Origin: Saturnia japonica
Taxonomy: Eukaryota > Arthropoda > Insecta > Lepidoptera > Saturniidae
NCBI GenBank assembly: GCA_033032175.1
Contig: CM065318.1
Span: 3,596,001 to 3,660,000, forward strand
DNA: 64,000 bases
Reading direction: 5' to 3'
Position numbers and translations under genes: made by a program. Shown in pieces: positions 23,801-32,504 of this stretch; the first letter of the stretch is position 1, and each line of letters begins with the position of its first letter. The notes under the pieces were generated by a model that saw only the letters and a list, made by a program, of their open reading frames with translations, had not been told where the DNA came from and did no database searches.

Positions 23801-26137
23801 ATTATTTTTCGTAAACTATCCCCAAATGCGTTGTTCGTTTCTCCATACAAATGTCACGTTAACGCAAACGTGATATTGATAGTTAAAAACTCACACTAGG
23901 CACACTGGGGACGGTGATGCCACAGACGCCACGGGTATTTGGTAAAAAGCACACGTATGCTTCTTGTAGCGACATCCCTCGCCACAACTGACGCATCAAT
24001 GCATCGACACTTTATATTCAACCTTCTGATTGTATGTTTCATTTATACAAACTACCTAATCTTAGAGTGGCACAGTAGACCCTAAACTTCTTAAAAATAA
24101 TATCTTATTATTAGTAGTAAACAATTTAGTGTGCCTAATTTTTGAGGAAAGAAAAATCATGGGGAAATTTGTGGGGAAGAAAATTTTGGCTTAGCTGGAC
24201 GAAAATGCTTTGTAGTACTAAGCTTACCAGTGTACAAACTCCAAGCCCGGTGTAACTGTAAAAGACGTCTGAGGCTCCAGGGACACTATGGCTTACACTT
24301 ACAGTATAATCATTTTAAAAAAATGTACAAACTAAAAGTGCAATAACAATCTTTCAATTAAGAGAGTGATGCTTTGTCGTACAACAGTAATCTGGAGCTT
24401 CAATTTATCATTTATCATGTGTGTATAGTTATTAAATGTTACCAAAGTAATCTGCAAATTCAGCATCATCTCGCAGAGCTTCAGTAAACTTCGTAAAGTT
24501 CTATAATATGATGAATCCAAAATTTTCTTGTCGGTTTATGTAATATGCAATTACAACGGTTTTATTTTTAGTCAAAGTAGCAAGATGGACACGTGTGAAT
24601 TTTAGGACAGAATTTGAATAACTGAAATCATAATGAACTGAACTCGCACTTCGCAGTGGCAGTGGCGCGGGCGGTGCCCTATAATATTTGTTTCTCTACT
24701 AAATAATTACCACTCATTAATATGCCCGACACTCCAATTTTTCCTAGGTTGGTTATAAATATCTATACACTGCAGTGACCACTTAAAATCAGATGGAATG
24801 CAAACCTGATTATATTGTTTACCATAAAAAATGTGTGTAGGAAATGCTTTTTTAAAAGAAAATTATTTTTTTGTTAAATTATTGAAAAGAAAATGTAGTC
24901 TGGATTTAACTACTACCCTTGCGCATTAAATTGAGACCTGGGGGCGGTGATGCCACAGACGCATGGTTGTACTGTGCACAAAAAAATTACACAACAAGTT
25001 TCCATCAGAGACTTCATCTCTGTTACTTTTTTTAATATAGCGAGTGTTGTACTCGGAACAAAGCCGCCTTATATTTATTATACTTAAGATATTACAAGTG
25101 TGCGAACTGAATCATAAATATTTTAAAAGTCCAACACTTTTAATACGAGATTTCTCTCTCCACTATGTAAAGTTTTACCCTACATTATAACAATAAACTT
25201 AACACAAAAAATAACAATAAAATATAGCAGTAACTCTAATAACTACTAGCGAAACAGTATCAAATAAGATTATAAAATCGGAGCGCGTCGTTGTTGCGTG
25301 ACGTAGTCCAGTACGAGACTAAGATGTTTAAAAAATGGCGTTGCATACAACACAACACAACACCGGAGTTTGAGGGGAAGTTACAGGGGTAGCGGGTGGG
25401 GGGTTGCATTCCAGGCGAGTCTCAACTTAACGCGTACGGGTAATACATTAGCAAATAAGAACAAAAAGTATACCCCATACGATTAACATTTTATAGGCAC
25501 GTCACAGAAAGATACAAGTTACGTTATGGTAAGACCGCCCTTGAGCCGCGGCGCTGCGCGTCAAAATATTCTTTGGGAGCCAACTATGTCGCGACGCGTA
25601 GCGATGCGCAGTACAACGCCGCGCACGCCGCCGCGCCGCTCTGGTGCGACAGTCACCATACCAAATGATACAAAAAATATTTTGTCGCTTAATACCATGT
25701 ACAACCATTCACCTTTAGTATTGTTTAATTAGTAATTGAAAAAAAAAAACAATTTATTATTTCATCAAATACATTATATATTCTTCAAGTTTCACGGCAT
25801 TCTCAAGATTTGAAATACAGTCGTTTTTACTAAAACTAGTTCTGTTATTGGTATCTGTACGTAATCTTGTTCAACGTGATTGTTCCGAACACTATCCAGT
25901 ATGTAGTATATTAATATCGTCGTTAGGGATTCATTTTGTTCAATCAAATTTAAAACTTACCTTAAACCTGTTTTCCCCGGACGTCGGCCCTGCGTACGGT
26001 ATGTCGTAGAAAGCATAATAATTCCCATCAGGTACGCTAAATCCTGAAACGATGCCCTCAGTCGTGTTTACTTGTAACACATTCTGCGCGTACGCAGCCG
26101 AAACTAACAAACACAGTATTAACATATTTATATGCAA
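17545..26137 (-). CDS. Carboxylesterase-family protein, probably non-catalytic
   Basis: Three exons (26137-25961, 19900-18660, 17821-17545) joined with GT-AG introns give 564 codons, the usual esterase length. Order: signal peptide (residues 1-17, 'LILCLLVSAAYA'), alpha/beta-hydrolase fold with 'EDCLTLSVF', 'GNAGLKDIIQGLHWVKANI' and 'NFGGDPSNIVL', and a C-terminal hydrophobic tail ('SVILAIFLLFF') that suggests a GPI-anchor signal or membrane end. Active esterases carry GESAG; here the elbow reads GHGSG (about residue 193-197), which puts Gly where the nucleophile Ser should be. The oxyanion motif HGGG is replaced by 'LNAEE'. The acid ('STREG') and His ('TGTRHGA') are kept. I infer an extracellular, surface-attached, non-hydrolytic member, as in glutactin- or neurotactin-like proteins. 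A shifted Ser acting as nucleophile cannot be excluded. Confidence 0.88.
18125..18365 (-). repeat. Degenerate SINE in esterase intron 2
   Basis: 'aggattttaagcttgagggt' matches the repeat family at 33595-33775 and 46600-46890. A tail with 'tttccttcactgaaag', 'ggttcgaacccgacg' (B-box-like) and 'gcattaccactaacct' resembles a decayed tRNA-type SINE head in minus orientation. Too damaged for exact ends. Confidence 0.45.
18436..18560. repeat. Dispersed repeat, sister of 1-75
   Basis: Begins 'ctagctgtgccccacggttt' and includes 'acccgtgttaattt'. It resembles the start of the window and the 'agctgtgccc' heads elsewhere. It lies wholly within esterase intron 2. Confidence 0.45.
18660..19900 (-). CDS. 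Esterase exon 2 (catalytic-fold core)
   Basis: Acceptor 'ggttttcag' precedes GCACCAACACC; the donor 'acagg|gtaaac' ends in phase 2. This 1241-bp exon carries nearly all of the hydrolase fold, including the altered nucleophile elbow, the retained acid and the retained histidine. The frame is intact. Confidence 0.9.
20261..21194 (-). mobile_element. mariner element in esterase intron 1
   Basis: Terminal inverted repeats of about 30 bp begin TTAGGTCCTTGTAAATGAAA on the left (20261) and, on the complement of the right end (21194), TTAGGTCCTTAAATATGAAA. The left flank has the TA target dinucleotide; on the right it is changed to TT. The 934-bp length is short for an intact mariner (about 1.3 kb), consistent with internal deletions. 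Confidence 0.8.
20400..21068 (-). pseudogene. mariner transposase remnant
   Basis: Two broken frames remain. One (20838-21068) gives the end of the DNA-binding region, with 'IHLRQIGKVKKLEKWVPHEL' and then the first catalytic block 'NITCDENWIFYE'. The other (20457-20759) gives 'LLQDNARPNTIRQTVAKL', which is the second catalytic Asp region. The N-terminus, the linker and the third catalytic Asp region are lost or out of frame. Mariner transposases cut and paste at TA sites; this copy cannot code for one. Confidence 0.8.
21200..21885. other. Intron 1 stretch, nothing certain
   Basis: AT-rich with a moderately GC-richer patch at 21470-21660 (several 'gctcc' and 'gagcg' motifs). No coding or named repeat was recognised. 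Confidence 0.4.
21889..21972 (+). repeat. Short A-tailed repeat, copy 1
   Basis: 'aagttcggtaaagctgtaaa', then 'agccgcagtggctgc', 'cccctaaggctaacag' and a run of ten A. It matches 52903-52990 closely and 24236-24322 more loosely. A repeated A-tail implies spread by reverse transcription. Confidence 0.6.
22000..24230. other. Intron 1 stretch, no gene
   Basis: Very AT-rich between 22850 and 23450. Short open frames (22433-22615, 22621-22827, 23631-23873) show no domain. One 25-bp motif near 23905-23929 recurs at 24946-24970. Confidence 0.4.
24236..24322 (+). repeat. Short A-tailed repeat, copy 2 (diverged)
   Basis: 'ccaagcccggtgtaactgta' and 'aaaagacgtctgaggctcca' followed by 'ttttaaaaaaatg'. 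Same layout as 21889-21972 and 52903-52990 but more decayed. Confidence 0.5.
24330..25500. other. Intron 1 stretch, no gene
   Basis: Includes a small GC-rich patch 'gcagtggcgcgggcggtgcc' near 24660 and the second copy of the 25-bp motif at 24946-24970. No open frame with a recognisable domain. Confidence 0.4.
25515..25665. other. GC/CpG-rich island in esterase intron 1
   Basis: About 150 bp of GC-rich, CpG-dense sequence (for example 'gagccgcggcgctgcgcgtc' and 'cgccgcgcacgccgccgcgc') in otherwise AT-rich DNA, 300-450 bp inside the intron from exon 1. It could be a regulatory island, part of a transposon or a captured fragment. It is open in both directions for about 68 codons, which is expected from its composition and not evidence of coding. 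Confidence 0.5.
25961..26137 (-). CDS. Esterase exon 1 (signal peptide)
   Basis: 59 codons from ATG at 26137 to the donor 'tttaag|gtaag' (phase 0). It encodes the signal peptide and the 'GIVSGF' and 'YYAFYDIPYAGP' blocks typical of esterase N-termini. The first residue of exon 2 continues the family 'RFKAP' motif across the junction, which supports the splice. Confidence 0.88.
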
Positions 26138-26208
26138 TGATTTAAATTTTGCGGGTACTCTTGTCGAAGTCTGGAAGTGCGTTGATGCGTGTCTCTAAAT
26201 AAAACCCA

Positions 26209-26214
26209 TTTATA
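26209..26214 (-). promoter_or_regulatory. Possible TATA box of the esterase
   Basis: TATAAA on the minus strand (complement of tttata), about 72 bases upstream of the esterase ATG. A 'gcatcaac' at about +30 could hold the start site. Position fits; no other support. Confidence 0.4.
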
Positions 26215-26403
26215 AGACAAATAATCGTCTTGTCATTTAGATATTAATGACTTATCACTCAGTCGTGATAGGATTATTAATAATTATTTGTAATATCTGA
26301 TTTGGGAATTACAAGCATAATTTGTAATAGTGACAAGGTAAAAATAAAATTAAAAATACCTCTCCACACAAGTAATCTTAATTAAGACACATAACATACG
26401 ATC

Positions 26404-26647
26404 ACGCCTGTATTCCCCGAAGGGCAGGCTATTAGGCTGAGGTGTACTAATGTACACCCACAGTTCGCCGAGTATGTTTTTAGGTCTCATGTAATAGGGG
26501 CGAGCCTATTGCCATTAATCGGGTACGAAACCAAACTCCAAGCTGCTACTGAGAATTTCGTAGGAAAAACCCAATAACACTTTGCTCGACCTGGGATTCG
26601 AACCCAGGACCTCGCTCATAGCAGTCGCGCTTACGACCACTAGACTA
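26404..26647 (-). mobile_element. tRNA-headed SINE, near complete
   Basis: On the minus strand it begins with a tRNA-like head: 'ttagtctagtggtcgtaagc' (A-box-like) and 'gggttcgaatcccagg' (B-box). The body follows with 'caaagtgttattgggttttt', 'gcaataggctcgcccctatt' and 'cggcgaactgtgggtgtaca', then a 'cctgcccttcggggaatac' end. It is the best-preserved of at least four copies here. SINEs like this are transcribed by RNA polymerase III and mobilised by a LINE. Confidence 0.8.
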
Positions 26648-26744
26648 ACACAAATAATATGATATCTCTGGTGTAAGTTGGTGCGGAGCTAAGTATCCTG
26701 CATATTCCAGATGATCTTACAAGTATAAGGTCTAGGTTTCAATG

Positions 26745-28514
26745 TTCTCCTAATATCATGGAGGTAACAGAATACCAAAAAACAGGAGGTATTCGAAAAG
26801 CTATCAAAGAACTTAAAGAAGGAAAAACGTGGATACCAACAATAAAAAAATAAAAAACAACAAAGTAATACAAATCGCACACAAATAATGAAAATAGCTA
26901 CGAAGTCTTATCAAGATCTTTATAATGACCAGGAAAACAACTACACTCGTTAAGTTAACTTAGGAATTAACAACGTAACTGATATTATACCAGAATTCTT
27001 AAAGAATGAAGTAGAACAGGCTATCTTAAGTCAAAAAGATAATAAAACGCTTGGTGAAAATAATATTACTAATGAGCTACTGAAGGGAACTCTGACTACT
27101 ATTTTAAATCCGATTGCAAACCTATTCAATGAAATCTTAAAAATAGAACAAATACCAGACCAATGGACAAAATCCACTATAGTTCTCCTACATAAAAAAG
27201 GTGAAAAAAATCAAATTAATAATTATCGACCCATTTTTAATGACCAATACCTATAAAATATTTTCCAAATTAGTGCTTGGACGTATAACAAAAATACTTG
27301 AAGAAAATCAACCTCCAGAGCAAGCGGGTTTCCGTAAGCATTTCTCCACCATAGATCATATTTTAGTAATAAAACATATAATAGAAAAATTCAAAGAATA
27401 CGGGAAAGAATATTATATAGCTTTTATTGATTACAATAAAGCTTTTGATACACTCAAACACAATGAAATTTGGAGAGCACTTTGTGACCAAGGGGTTTCA
27501 CGGAAATTTATTAGAATTATCAAAAATATATACAATAATAATAAAGCAAAAATACAACTAGAGAAAACAGGAAAGGAATTTGATATAAAAAGAGGAGTTC
27601 GACAAGGTGATCCCTTGTCACCAAAGATCTTTTCAGCAGGGCTCGAAAACGTCATGAGACAATTAAACTGGAATGAATATGGCTTAAATATAAATGGTAG
27701 ACGTCTAAATCATTTAAGGTTCGCAGATGACGTCATTCTTTTAACAGATAATCCTGGAACCTTACAAGTAATGTTACAAGAATTAGATACTCAAAGCAAA
27801 AAAGTCAGGCTCACTATGAATACAACTAAAACAAAGATCATGCCAAACAGTCCTCAAAATGAGTTATCAGTAGAAATAAAATTAAATGACAATGTTATTG
27901 AGTTCGTCGAAGAATATGAATATTTGGGTCAAATTATTTCACCACTAGATCAAACAAATAAAGAAATTGAAAGAAGAATAAATAACTCTTGGAAAAAATT
28001 CTGGTCACTTAAAGAAGTTATGAAAGCTGAAGAAATACCAACAAAAAATAAATTTAAAGTAATTAATACGTGTATTATACCTATAATGACTTAAGGATGT
28101 CAATCTTGGGCATTAACACAAAAAAATTATAAAAAACTAGAAGTATGCCAAAATAATATAGAAAGAAAAATATTAAACATAAAATTGAAAGATAAGATAA
28201 GAATAACTATCATCAAAAAAATATCAAAAACAATTAAAATATCACAAATAATAAAACAACAAAGATGGCGTTCGACAGGACATATGCTCCGACAAAGCTT
28301 AGTAAAATGGACAAAAGATATTGCAGAGTGGTATCCAAGAGATGGGAAGAGAAAAAAAGGAAGACCGCAAATTAGATGGGCAAACGATTTAAAAAAGATA
28401 GCAGAAGGAACGTGGATGAGGGCTGCTAAACAAAGGAACCTGTGAAAGTCACTGGAAGAGGCCTATGTCTTAGGACAAGCTGAAGCGGTTGTCGATGAAG
28501 TTTTTTTGAATTAA
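26745..28514 (+). pseudogene. RTE-type LINE reverse transcriptase, broken
   Basis: Coding similarity starts at 'TEYQKTGGIRKAIKELKEGK' (about 26762), hits a stop near 26850, and continues through a 'NNYRPI' block into a frameshift near 27230. The main frame (27201-28094) holds 'PPEQAGFRKHFSTIDHI', 'AFIDYNKAFDTL', 'RGVRQGDPLSPK' and catalytic FADD (27720-27731). Stops at 28092-28094 and 28443-28445 interrupt the same frame, which otherwise runs on through 'QRWRSTGHMLRQ' and 'GRPQIRWANDLKKIAEG' to a final stop near 28512. It lacks the endonuclease and cannot make a functional protein. Confidence 0.85.
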
Positions 28515-28571
28515 AAATATGTACTAGTAGTATAAGTTTCAGAAAATAAAACGCTATTATTATTATTATTA
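26745..28571 (+). mobile_element. 5'-truncated RTE-type LINE with (ATT)n tail
   Basis: Plus-strand non-LTR element running from inside ORF2 to a (TTA/ATT)n tail at about 28552-28571. It differs from the 2.7-kb LINE in being A-rich and Lys/Asn/Ile-rich, so it belongs to another lineage. It starts just downstream of a SINE. Confidence 0.75.
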
Positions 28572-28574
28572 TGG

Positions 28575-28985
28575 CCGCGGCTACACTCGCGGTAATTACA
28601 GAATGTCGTTGATCGGGCACACGCGCGAATCGTTCTACCCTCGGTTCCGGTTATTTTAAGGTGCTGTCATACCAGGAATCAATATTTTTTACCTATCCTA
28701 GCAGGGCTTGTCGGATTAAAAAACATAATTAAGAATACTTTACTGCATTAAAAAAAAATCCTAAACATACCCCTTTTTGGAATTATAACCGAGTTTTTCT
28801 GCTTATCCATAATCTTAATTGTTATCAAAATTATATCATAATATTCTAAATCATAAATTCTAGAGGCTATTGAATTTAAAACATTAGATTATTTTGTTAA
28901 TAAATTTTCGTGACCGGTGACGGTGACCTCCGTCCATACAACTGTATTACTTTACTCTATTCCATTGTCAAATGCCAGTACCCGA
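28575..28985. other. Gap with a repeat edge
   Basis: Begins 'ggccgcggctacactcgcgg', which resembles the GC-rich heads of the 'agctgtgccc' repeats, then AT-rich DNA. No gene. Confidence 0.4.
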
Positions 28986-29949
28986 TAGGGATGTCGGAAG
29001 TGAAAAAATATAGCGATATATCGATGTATCTATATTTTTTTTAAATTGCCTTATTAAAATAACAATGTATTTAGTTAATCTAGTTAAATAATATCAATAG
29101 AAATTTTTATCAGTATTCCTTTTTTAGGCAAAATTACAAAAATATCAATGACTAAAAAGCTATCTTCTAACTAATATTTTTAAGACTTATATATCAGGCA
29201 AACCAGTATTTCTCCGGTAGTGAAAGTAGAAAAACTGTGCTTTTTACATGCTCCGCTGTCAGCTGGCTCCTATTGTTAGGAACCGTCAGATTAACGGCAG
29301 AAGCCATTGTCTCTATGAAGATACAGAGGAAGCCGTAGGTGTGAAGTAATTAAGTGCCAGCATCGAAAGTACTGGGGTAAAATGTCTCGTATATATCCAA
29401 AAGATTGAGACTGTGGTCATTTAGGTAACGAGATCACTCGCGATCGTAAACGCAATACATAACATAACACAAAATAAATTATTTAAATGACTCCTTGTGT
29501 GTCGTTGTGGGAACGCGATTGATTCTGCCAATGTCAAGTGATTAAAGAAACACGTTCTGTGGTAAATTTGGCCGATGATTTGAGTAGGGATTCTTTAATT
29601 GAATTTTTTTTTAATTTGTTATTAGAAACATCACTTAAACCAAAAATAAACGTACACATAGACAATACAACATTAGAAGGGATTTTTAACACAAAGTACC
29701 TTGGAAGGAACTCACGAATGGAAGTGACGGATGACTGCCGGAAACATACATACACACAACGCAATGAAAACACACTAGTCAATAGACATAGACAATACAG
29801 TTTTCCTTCCGATCGTTCCTACTTTTTAAGGTTTTGGATTCTAGCGACTTTAGTTACATAAATTAAAAAATATATCGTTTTTGATACAATTTTCGATATT
29901 GGATATTTTGTATCGATATATCGATATTTTTTCAACAAGCCTAGTAGTA
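28986..29949. mobile_element. hAT-like TIR element with target duplication
   Basis: Identical 'gtacccga' 8-mers (extendable to 'agtacccga') flank the element at 28978-28985 and 29950-29957. The ends are imperfect inverted repeats: left TAGGGATGTCGG leading to 'gaaaaaatatagcgatatat', right (complement) TAGGCTTGTTG leading to 'aaaaaatatcgatatatcga'. An 8-bp duplication and TAGGG-type ends fit the hAT superfamily. The inner sequence has a 107-codon open frame (29538-29861) that I do not recognise, so the element is probably non-autonomous. Confidence 0.7.
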
Positions 29950-29957
29950 GTACCCGA

Positions 29958-30408
29958 CCGCTCTGAACGTAATGGACGACGGACGTATGCTGCTTTCTTA
30001 TCTCGCTTTGGAAGTCTATAAATAGAAGTTTATCAAATAAAGCAAGGTTAAGCGTCAATTGCGTATGCAAAGGTTTCATAATGTTAAAATAATCGATTGC
30101 GACAATCAGCTAAGGTGATAAATAAAACTATTTGAGGAGCTATGTACTTTCCTTCTTTCATATAACTCTATTTATGTAATAAAAAATAATATATTTCTAT
30201 GTAAAAATCTTGCGTGCGTCTGTTAGTGATTCTATAACTTCTGAACTACTTTACTGGTTGAGTTCATATTTGTTTTATAATATTTATAGTGTTGTATTTG
30301 TTTTACTGAGACGGTAGTTTATAGATATGTTAGACGGACCTGATAGATGGCGGTTTAGTCGTTAATAAGAAATTCTTTATTTATGGGCGTAAATGATTTA
30401 TATTCACA
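29958..30408. other. Gap, nothing recognised
   Basis: AT-rich; no coding frame or known repeat. Confidence 0.4.

Positions 30409-30486
<78 letters not shown>
30409..30486. repeat. (TA)n microsatellite
   Basis: About 33 near-perfect TA units with one interruption near the end. The open frames that cross it (poly Tyr-Ile) are artefacts of the repeat. Confidence 0.95.
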
Positions 30487-30489
30487 GTT

Positions 30490-31475
30490 GCAGATGGGAA
30501 AAGATTGGCCTCTATGTGTTCGCTGGAGGCATCCGCCATTTCGGTTTTTATTTAGTCAGTGCGCACACCTGGCGCGGGCGCTGTCTCGAGATGAAGTGAG
30601 TCAAACTCAATCGAACGTACTACTGACAGTTTTCATCATTTTTTAAAAACTGACAACTTAGATGTGGTGTCACAGTCTATCCATAGCTCGGCTGTCTATG
30701 ATGTGTTGCAGATAAATAAATAAAATAACCACGGATATTTTGTAATCCCTAACATATATATATTGGTATGCACCATAAAGGAGGATCACAAAATCTGAAC
30801 CAGATAGGTGAATCTATGGTCAAACCATTAACTAGTTACGCTATTAGTTAGTTTAGTTTAGTGATCGCGTAACTTTCGAACAACATAACCGGATGAATTC
30901 ATATTAACATTATATTTTTTTATAGAAACGATCGTTCATAGCTCTAGTAGGGTCCGATAGGTGGCGCTGTGGACGAGACATTAACCACTGAAGTGGGCAG
31001 AACGACGTTTGCCGGGCCGAAAGTCATGTAAAATAATATAACATCATATGTATAGATTACAAAATACTACCCCAATATGTACAATAATACATACTACATA
31101 TCCTAATTGAATAAATTCTCAGCTGTCGAAAAGTCACAGAATAATAAGCTTTTAGGATTCCGTAGTCAAATGTTTTATTAGAAGGAAGAAAAATAAAACT
31201 GCTACTTCATAATTAAACGATGTTTTCAAACGTCATACTGGGATCACTCATTAGAGTGAAGTACCCACATTTTCATATGGATAGTTGTACATTCACTCTG
31301 AAAACAAAGATGGGTACACCAAAAATACTAGTTTCTGAATAATTATGAGGACCGACGTGGCACTAACGTAGTTGAAACAGCTTGTAACGTTAATCCCGTG
31401 TTCGAACTTTTGAACAGACCACTGCTAATAAACGATAAGTTTTTTGATATTCTCATTTTGGTAGTGGGAACTTTG
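30490..31475. other. Gap, no gene
   Basis: Includes two similar blocks ending 'tgatagatggcggtttagtc' (near 30340) and 'cgataggtggcgctgtggac' (near 30956), which suggests a diverged duplicated repeat. No coding domain was recognised. Confidence 0.4.
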
Positions 31476-31479
31476 ACTT

Positions 31480-31700
31480 ACAAAATAAAACAAGGGGAAA
31501 CTGGTCACCAAGGCTAATGACGGTAAATTACAAGCCACGGTAGATCTGATCCTTATCAGTCTATTGCAGAATTAGCAGCATGGTTCGATATAAGCATATC
31601 TAAAATAATGGTTTATTTGCGCCAAATCGGCAAAACAAAGAAGCTCGAGAAATGGATGCCGAATGAGTTGAATGACTGTGGGGGGAACTCGCGATGGGCT
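31480..31700 (+). pseudogene. mariner transposase fragment
   Basis: Plus-strand translation gives 'QSIAELAAWFDISISKIMVY' followed by 'LRQIGKTKKLEKWMPNEL'. This is the helix-turn-helix end and WVPHEL motif of a mariner transposase, parallel to the copy at 20838-21068. It then breaks off at 'ggggggaactcgcgatggg'. No inverted ends were found. Confidence 0.75.
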
Positions 31701-31791
31701 TTGCCTTATGTTCATTCATCCACAACATTAGTTAAGGTGTTTTAAAACAAATTGTAACGCCCGAAGAAAAATTGATTGTTTACAATAACAT

Positions 31792-32040
31792 ACATACCAT
31801 CACGCTGTATCCCCGAAGGGTTAGGCGGAGGTGTACCAAATGTTACACCCACAGTTCGCCGTGTATGTTTTTAGGTCCCATGTAATAGGGGGCGAGCCTA
31901 TTGCCATTATTCGGGAACAAAGCCAAACTCCGAGCTGTTACTGAGAATTTCATAGAAACTCAATAACACTTTGTTCGACATGGGATTCGAAACCAGGACC
32001 TCGATCATAGCAGTCGCGCTTACGACCACTAGGCTAATGA
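31792..32040 (-). mobile_element. tRNA-headed SINE
   Basis: Same family and orientation as 26404-26647. Minus-strand head 'ttagcctagtggtcgtaagc', slightly damaged B-box 'tggtttcgaatcccatg', and body blocks up to 'cccttcggggatacagcgtg'. It lies 350 bp upstream of the serpin TATA box. Confidence 0.8.
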
Positions 32041-32393
32041 GGCAGTCACTAACACCTAATAACTGTTCTAAATATTAAGTAGGTATGTCAATATACATAT
32101 TTTAAACAATTCCTGTATGTCCTAACATTTGTCTGAGATCTTGAATACAAATTGGGGAGCCAAATTACCACCTCTTCCCTAAGTCTTGACAAGTACCCAA
32201 CTTACTACCTCCGTGGCTTATCAGACCAATAAGTGAATACAATATTAGATATATTGTAACTACTCATCAGTGAGTAAATACTAAACCACCTTTATAGGTG
32301 ATGCAATAACAAAAATTCATAATTGTTGGTTTTCCCGTTCTGACGATACGATATATCCAGGTGTCAATGAGGTTATATAAATTTATTTAGGTA

Positions 32394-32399
32394 TATAAA
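32394..32399 (+). promoter_or_regulatory. Serpin TATA box
   Basis: TATAAA inside 'gtatataaagc'. An arthropod-like initiator 'ctcagactc' lies with its A at 32424, 30 bp downstream. The start codon follows at 32483, so the 5' leader is about 60 bases. Confidence 0.65.
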
Positions 32400-32482
32400 G
32401 CAAGTGAGTTGGTTTTGTGACTCAGACTCTGTTTCAACAGAGTATTGTGGACTGGTCGTCGACCACGAGCGGACAAGTCAAA

Positions 32483-32504
32483 ATGATCAAGGTTTATTTC
32501 TTTG
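32483..32504 (+). CDS. Serpin exon 1
   Basis: ATG plus seven codons, ending 'tttctttg|gtaagt' in phase 1. It encodes the start of the signal peptide (MIKVYFF). Confidence 0.85.

Noticed and set aside
26560..26647. tRNA gene on the minus strand (A- and B-box-like sequence)
   Set aside because: It is the head of a SINE repeated at 16920 and 31792; acceptor stem pairing is not complete and a SINE body follows directly.
29538..29861. Host gene at the 107-codon frame
   Set aside because: It lies inside a TIR element with target duplications and has no recognisable domain.
30383..30646. Open frames through the TA repeat (poly Tyr-Ile)
   Set aside because: TA repeats lack stops in two frames by chance; there is no domain or gene context.
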